A DNA stretch of 64,000 nucleotides from Bacillus taeanensis (lineage in GTDB: Bacteria; Bacillota; Bacilli; Bacillales; UBA6769), in the NCBI RefSeq assembly GCF_003318295.1, contig NZ_QOCW01000003.1, positions 1 to 64,000 of the forward strand. Reading direction: 5' to 3'. Positions 60,300 to 64,000 of the stretch are shown one piece after another (within the stretch, counting starts at the first letter, position 1; the number at the start of each line of letters is the position of its first letter). The position numbers and the translations under genes were made by a program. The notes beneath the pieces were generated by a model. The model saw only the letters and a list, made by a program, of their open reading frames with translations, had not been told where the DNA came from and did no database searches.

Positions 60300-61031
60300 T
60301 TAAGTGCTTTTAGTTTGAAAATAGCTATAAAGCGCAAACGGACTATATAAAATTAAAAATGTAAGAAGTGTCACCACCTCTAACGGCACAATATACCACG
60401 GCCAGGGACCAAGATAATCTAAGATCGAACCTGTACTGGGCTTTTCCATAATATAAAGATAATTTCCATCTAATAATAAATTGATACCAAACACGATAAT
60501 TATATAAGCATTTAACAAGAAAAAGGTTTTCCAAAGCGATTTTAACGTTGGTTTCATCTCTTCCACAACTACCATAAACACACAAGCAGCAGCAATCCCC
60601 CCATGCGAAATATAAAAATGGACATAACGAAAATGAGGAAAAGAATACATGCCTAAATCTGGAGTGAGCATCGCCTGCAGCGCACTTCCAAGTCCAGCAA
60701 AATACATCAGCTCAAACAAAAAATAACTTTTTGAAACAAGCATAATCGTTGAAAGAATAAGCGAAATACTGCTGAGATGAAGCGGTAAAGCGGATGTGAT
60801 TTGCCACGTTTCTGCATAAAGCAGCCAACTATGAAGACTAATTTCAGAGAGGATTAAAAGAAGGGCTAAAGAATAACGAAACAATCTATTAGGGAGCTGA
60901 TTCTTCAGATGTTGTCTAAATAAAAACATCAATAGAAAAAGTATAATAACCGTAACTAGTGTAAAAACATGAGCTGTTGAAAATAATTGAAATGGACGTC
61001 CTTCATATGCTGGAATAAAAAACTCATTCAT
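60300..61031 (-). CDS. TIGR02206/YwaF-type integral membrane protein
   Basis: A 243-residue protein with about seven spans. The conserved features of the YwaF family are seen in PLHLSSISL, YFAGLGSALQAMLTPDLG, RYVHFYISHGGI and NYLYIMEKPSTGSILDYLG, with buried His residues. Function of the family is unknown. Good ribosome site (GGTGGAGGAA). It is a single gene. Confidence 0.85.
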   Translation of the reverse strand: MNEFFIPAYEGRPFQLFSTAHVFTLVTVIILFLLMFLFRQHLKNQLPNRLFRYSLALLLILSEISLHSWLLYAETWQITSALPLHLSSISLILSTIMLVSKSYFLFELMYFAGLGSALQAMLTPDLGMYSFPHFRYVHFYISHGGIAAACVFMVVVEEMKPTLKSLWKTFFLLNAYIIIVFGINLLLDGNYLYIMEKPSTGSILDYLGPWPWYIVPLEVVTLLTFLILYSPFALYSYFQTKST

Positions 61032-61139
61032 AAAATTCCTCCACCTTTAAGTTCATATGTTTAGTTTAATCTTTGAAAATAGAAACATACCTAGAGAAAT
61101 ATCCAGTTTTATTCCTAGTTTTTACACTAAATAAAAAAA

Positions 61140-61176
61140 CTCAAACCTTCTCCTTTAGTAAAGGGAGCGGTTTGAG
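61140..61176 (-). terminator. Terminator of the mannitol-HPr operon
   Basis: Stem CTCAAACC / GGTTTGAG with an inner TTTA/TAAA pairing, followed by T7 on the minus strand. Confidence 0.88.
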
Positions 61177-61246
61177 CAGTTCGATGTCGAAAGTAACTCT
61201 TCACAAGCTCATTCGATTGTATTTCTATTATAACTTGTGATGTTTT

Positions 61247-61513
61247 TTACTTCCCAAGCTCTTCTTTCTTGATTACATCTTCAAGTGCCTGAAGTGCTTC
61301 TTCAGCGTCAGATCCTTCTGCCGCAATTGTAATTTCAGCATCACTCGGAATTCCTAATGACATTACACCCATAATTGACTTTAAGTTAACAGACTTTTCT
61401 TTGTACTGAAGTGTAATATCTGATGCAAATTGACTTGCTTGATTAACAAGCTGTGTTGCCGGACGTGCGTGAATACCAGCATCAGCTGTAATATAAAATG
61501 TTTTTTGTGCCAT
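61247..61513 (-). CDS. ptsH: HPr phosphocarrier protein
   Basis: An 88-residue HPr with phospho-acceptor His15 ([15 protein letters not shown]) and regulatory Ser46 ([13 protein letters not shown]). His15 excludes Crh, which lacks it. It passes phosphate from enzyme I to EIIA domains, and HPr-Ser-P is the CcpA corepressor. It lies 67 bp after mtlD on the same strand and no ptsI follows, which is unusual, since ptsH normally precedes ptsI. It may be a mannitol-operon-specific second HPr. Confidence 0.9.
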   Translation of the reverse strand: MAQKTFYITADAGIHARPATQLVNQASQFASDITLQYKEKSVNLKSIMGVMSLGIPSDAEITIAAEGSDAEEALQALEDVIKKEELGK

Positions 61514-61580
61514 AATCGTTTTCCCCCTTCATTATGTAAGTGACTGACTCTATGTTTTTGAGTCAATCCCTTCGTTTCCT

Positions 61581-62744
61581 TTACGCTTGTACTTTATTTT
61601 TTAAGGTTTCATACTGCTTTACAATAAGCGCTGTAAGCGGATGATCTTCCGTTAAACCGCTGTACTTTTTAAGCGCTCCAATGACATCTTGTGCTGCAAT
61701 CGTTTCCTGTACTTCAACAGCTTCAGGGTCACCTTCATAATTATAAAGAAGCGCTGCTGCTATCGCAAGAGCAAGGTATGTTGGCTCTTCTTTTAACATC
61801 TCAACAATTTGTACAGCCGGACCGGCTAAGCGATCATTCTTCCCAAGCTTACGAATTGGCGCACGGCCAACGCGTGTGACTTCATCTGAAATATAAGGAT
61901 TTTCAAAGCGTTTTAAAATTTTGTTTATATAAGCTGTATGTTCCTGTAAGTTAAAGTCGTATTTTGCAACGAGCAGTGCACCCGTTTCATGAAGCGCTCG
62001 TTCCACACTTTCACGAATTTCAGAAGTATCCATTGCTTCTTTAATGGTTTTCACACCAAATTGATAGCCTACATAAGCGGTTACCGCATGACCGGTGTTT
62101 ACAGTGAAAAGTTTGCGTTCAATGTAAGGTGTTAAGTCCTTTACGTATGTTACACCTTCAACTGGCGGCTTTTCACCGATAATCTTTGACTCATCAACAA
62201 CCCACTCATAAAACGGTTCAACCGAAACCATCAATTTGTCTTCATTTTTTTGATCAGGGACAATGCGGTCAACGGCTGAATCCGGGAAACCGAACTGTTT
62301 ATCAAATGCCGGCTTTTCCTCATCAGATAGCTTTTCATAAACACTGTTCTTCAGCATCGTACTGCCACCAATCGCGTTTTCACATGCGATTACATTTAAC
62401 GGCTTCTCTGTTTCATTGGCACGTTTACGTAAACCTCCTGCAATAAGATCCGCAATGAATTTTAAAACGTTTGGACCAACCGCTGTTGTGACAAGATCTG
62501 CTTTTGCAATCATTTCTACCACTTTTTCAGGATTCGTTTGACTGTTAATTCCCTGCACGCCTTCAATATAAAGTTCTTCTTTTGATTCATCGGCAAGCAC
62601 AACGCGATAAGCTTTTTTCTCATTTAACGCATCAATTAACTCACTGTTAATATCAACAAAATAAACGTCATAACCAGATTGACTTAACAAGCTGCCAATA
62701 AAGCCGCGTCCAATGTTGCCTGCTCCAAAATGAACAGCTAACAT
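61581..62744 (-). CDS. mtlD: Mannitol-1-phosphate 5-dehydrogenase
   Basis: A 387-residue enzyme with the NAD-binding GAGNIGRGFIG near the start, NVIACENAIGGSTMLK, and the active-site Lys in KLFTVNTGHAVTAYVGYQ. It oxidises mannitol 1-phosphate to fructose 6-phosphate. Length and motifs are standard. It begins one base after the mtlF stop, with GAGGTG as the ribosome site inside mtlF. Confidence 0.95.
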   Translation of the reverse strand: MLAVHFGAGNIGRGFIGSLLSQSGYDVYFVDINSELIDALNEKKAYRVVLADESKEELYIEGVQGINSQTNPEKVVEMIAKADLVTTAVGPNVLKFIADLIAGGLRKRANETEKPLNVIACENAIGGSTMLKNSVYEKLSDEEKPAFDKQFGFPDSAVDRIVPDQKNEDKLMVSVEPFYEWVVDESKIIGEKPPVEGVTYVKDLTPYIERKLFTVNTGHAVTAYVGYQFGVKTIKEAMDTSEIRESVERALHETGALLVAKYDFNLQEHTAYINKILKRFENPYISDEVTRVGRAPIRKLGKNDRLAGPAVQIVEMLKEEPTYLALAIAAALLYNYEGDPEAVEVQETIAAQDVIGALKKYSGLTEDHPLTALIVKQYETLKNKVQA

Positions 62745-62745
62745 C

Positions 62746-63180
62746 TTAATTCACCTCTTCAAAGAAAGAGAGAAGTTCACTTTTGGATGATGCATTAATA
62801 ATTTGGTTTACTTTGTCTTCATCTGCGCATACAAGGGCAATTTTGGAAAGAATCTCTAAATGCTCACCGTCTTTACCTGCAATCCCAATGACAAGCTTTA
62901 CAATTCCGCCGCCAAAATCAACACCGTCTGGAATTTGGACAATCGAAAGACCTGAGGATTTTACAGCTTTTTTTGCATCTTCTGTTCCGTGTGGAATTGC
63001 GACAAAGTTACCCATATAGGTGGATGTTAGTTCTTCGCGTTCCATCATTTTGTCAATATAGGCTTCTTCAACATATCCTTGATCGACTAAAAGATTTCCT
63101 GCGATTTTAATTGCTTCTTCCTTTGTTGCTGCATGTGCGTTTAATAAAACATTTTCTGTTGATAAGATTTGTTTTTCCAT
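62746..63180 (-). CDS. mtlF: Mannitol-specific PTS EIIA component
   Basis: A 144-residue EIIA of the Fru/Mtl family with the phosphorylated His64 in NFVAIPHGTEDAKK. It receives phosphate from HPr and passes it to the EIIB of MtlA, which lies outside the window. It is located between mtlR and mtlD, as in several Bacillus operons. Ribosome site AAGGAGAGG. Confidence 0.93.
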   Translation of the reverse strand: MEKQILSTENVLLNAHAATKEEAIKIAGNLLVDQGYVEEAYIDKMMEREELTSTYMGNFVAIPHGTEDAKKAVKSSGLSIVQIPDGVDFGGGIVKLVIGIAGKDGEHLEILSKIALVCADEDKVNQIINASSKSELLSFFEEVN

Positions 63181-63183
63181 TTT

Positions 63184-64000
63184 TTAACCTCTCCTTATTT
63201 CTTTTAATTTTTCGTTAAAATAATTTTCAAAATTGACGCTTAAATAGGATGCAATTAATTCAGCGTTTTGTGATTCAAACAATGAAATGCTTGCATCACT
63301 TTCAATAATTAATGAACTAATTAAACTTAACAGCTCTAATCCTTTTTGCGGCATCTCCTCAGGTGAAAGGAGGAGAAGGATGTTTTTCACTTCTACAATC
63401 GAGCCGTCCATCGCTTTTGCTTCAAGCGGAGTTTCAAGTGAATAAATCGTAAAGGATGGCTCATGAATGCATTTATTTCTTGTATGGAAAAGTGCAAGAG
63501 ATGTATTGGGAATCCCCAGCCCACCTAACTTTTCACGCTCCATTAAGGCATCGACTACTTTATTTGGCTGTTCAATAATTCTTTTTCGAAACAACTCATA
63601 ACACGCATCTGTTAACGTATTCTCAAATGTATCCTTATTGTGAAGAGCTTTATAATGAAATCCTTCTAAAATCTTTAAAATATAATAAGAATATTCATGA
63701 ATAGATTGAAATGATTGGATTACTTTTTTATGGTTTTTAAACTCGCTTGCTGGTTCCCCTTTAAGCGCTCGATCAACAAACTGTTTTTTCTCAACATTTT
63801 GTTTAATATAAGCATGAATCTTTCCAACTTCTTCTTCTGTTAAAAATGGATTTACTAAAATATACTCTCTCTCAAAATTAGAAAGCGGGATAGTAGAAAG
63901 AACCATATCATAGTCATCAAGATTAAGCTGTTTTAATTCAAATAAGGACGCATTATGGAGCGTTTTAATCATTGGAATTTCTTTTTGAATTCGACTTGCC
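63184..64000 (-). CDS. mtlR: Mannitol operon activator MtlR, C-terminal part (cut by window edge)
   Basis: The frame stays open to the window edge (reading ASRIQKEIPMIKTLH at the boundary), so the ATG at 63972 is internal. The visible 271 residues hold the end of an EIIB(Gat)-like domain and an EIIA(Fru/Mtl)-like domain with its His in LALFHTRNKCIHE. In known MtlR, phosphorylation of the PRD and EII-like domains by HPr and EIIA/EIIB controls activity; the HTH and PRDs lie outside. It is 3 bp from mtlF, so it is co-transcribed. Confidence 0.85.
   Translation of the reverse strand, partial: ASRIQKEIPMIKTLHNASLFELKQLNLDDYDMVLSTIPLSNFEREYILVNPFLTEEEVGKIHAYIKQNVEKKQFVDRALKGEPASEFKNHKKVIQSFQSIHEYSYYILKILEGFHYKALHNKDTFENTLTDACYELFRKRIIEQPNKVVDALMEREKLGGLGIPNTSLALFHTRNKCIHEPSFTIYSLETPLEAKAMDGSIVEVKNILLLLSPEEMPQKGLELLSLISSLIIESDASISLFESQNAELIASYLSVNFENYFNEKLKEIRRG

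Noticed and set aside
61247..61513. Crh rather than HPr
   Set aside because: His15 is present in AGIHARPA; Crh lacks the phosphorylatable histidine.

Overview
The window reads as a low-GC, spore-forming Bacillaceae chromosome. Support comes from strong AAGGAGG ribosome sites, a spore-coat transglutaminase (tgl), AblB, a GbsR-type regulator, a mannitol PTS operon with HPr, BH0509-like and DUF1540 mini-genes, and cre, SigB-type and Fur-type sites. I cannot name the species. Most genes are on the minus strand.

Layout. 0-14.9 kb: a nitrilase-family amidase, a VOC protein, a decaying ABC transporter operon joined to a TIM-barrel isomerase, two universal stress proteins, an SGNH hydrolase, a small SigB-type gene, an MFS transporter, tgl with an unknown partner, ablB and a PAP2 phosphatase. 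15-24 kb and 34.4-43.4 kb: two paralogous catabolic clusters. Each holds a ThDP enzyme, a zinc alcohol dehydrogenase (full length in cluster B, deleted to a stub in cluster A), an aldehyde dehydrogenase, a LacI-family regulator and a TRAP solute receptor. Only cluster A has the DctQ and DctM membrane subunits; cluster B has an unrelated multi-spanning membrane protein. 24-34.2 kb, between them: a shikimate kinase, 2-oxoglutarate dehydrogenase E1/E2 (odhAB), an FbpB-like mini-gene next to an IS200/IS605-like relic, an HMG-CoA-lyase-family enzyme, a CaiB-type CoA-transferase, a GntR/FadR regulator and a type I dehydroquinate dehydratase. A second GntR/FadR regulator lies at 44 kb. 45-48.5 kb: a membrane molybdo-oxidoreductase with a two-component system and a DM13 protein. 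48.6-54.7 kb: small stress, regulatory and transport genes. 54.7-57 kb: ergothioneine genes egtD and egtB. 57-60.2 kb: a two-component system beside a secreted 28-residue-repeat protein. 61-64 kb: HPr, mtlD, mtlF and a partial mtlR.

The most striking feature is a two-tier regulatory network over the 15-44 kb region. A palindrome with core TAGATCGATCTA, whose central CG fits LacI-family operators, occurs at eight places plus one near match. It precedes both aldehyde dehydrogenase operons, both TRAP receptor genes and the cluster B membrane protein gene, and one copy lies inside the last codons of odhA just before odhB. Separately, three promoters with the same architecture (TTGACG, 17-bp spacer, TATAAT, then a 19-bp operator 9 bp downstream) precede the FbpB-like gene/odhA, the gntR-caiB-HMG-lyase operon and the cluster B TRAP receptor. 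A fourth operator lies in the leader of the second gntR. Near-consensus cre sites accompany four of these promoters. I infer a CcpA-checked, substrate-induced uptake and degradation system for an organic or sugar-derived acid, in which odhAB may supply succinyl-CoA to the CoA-transferase. The substrate is not known from sequence.
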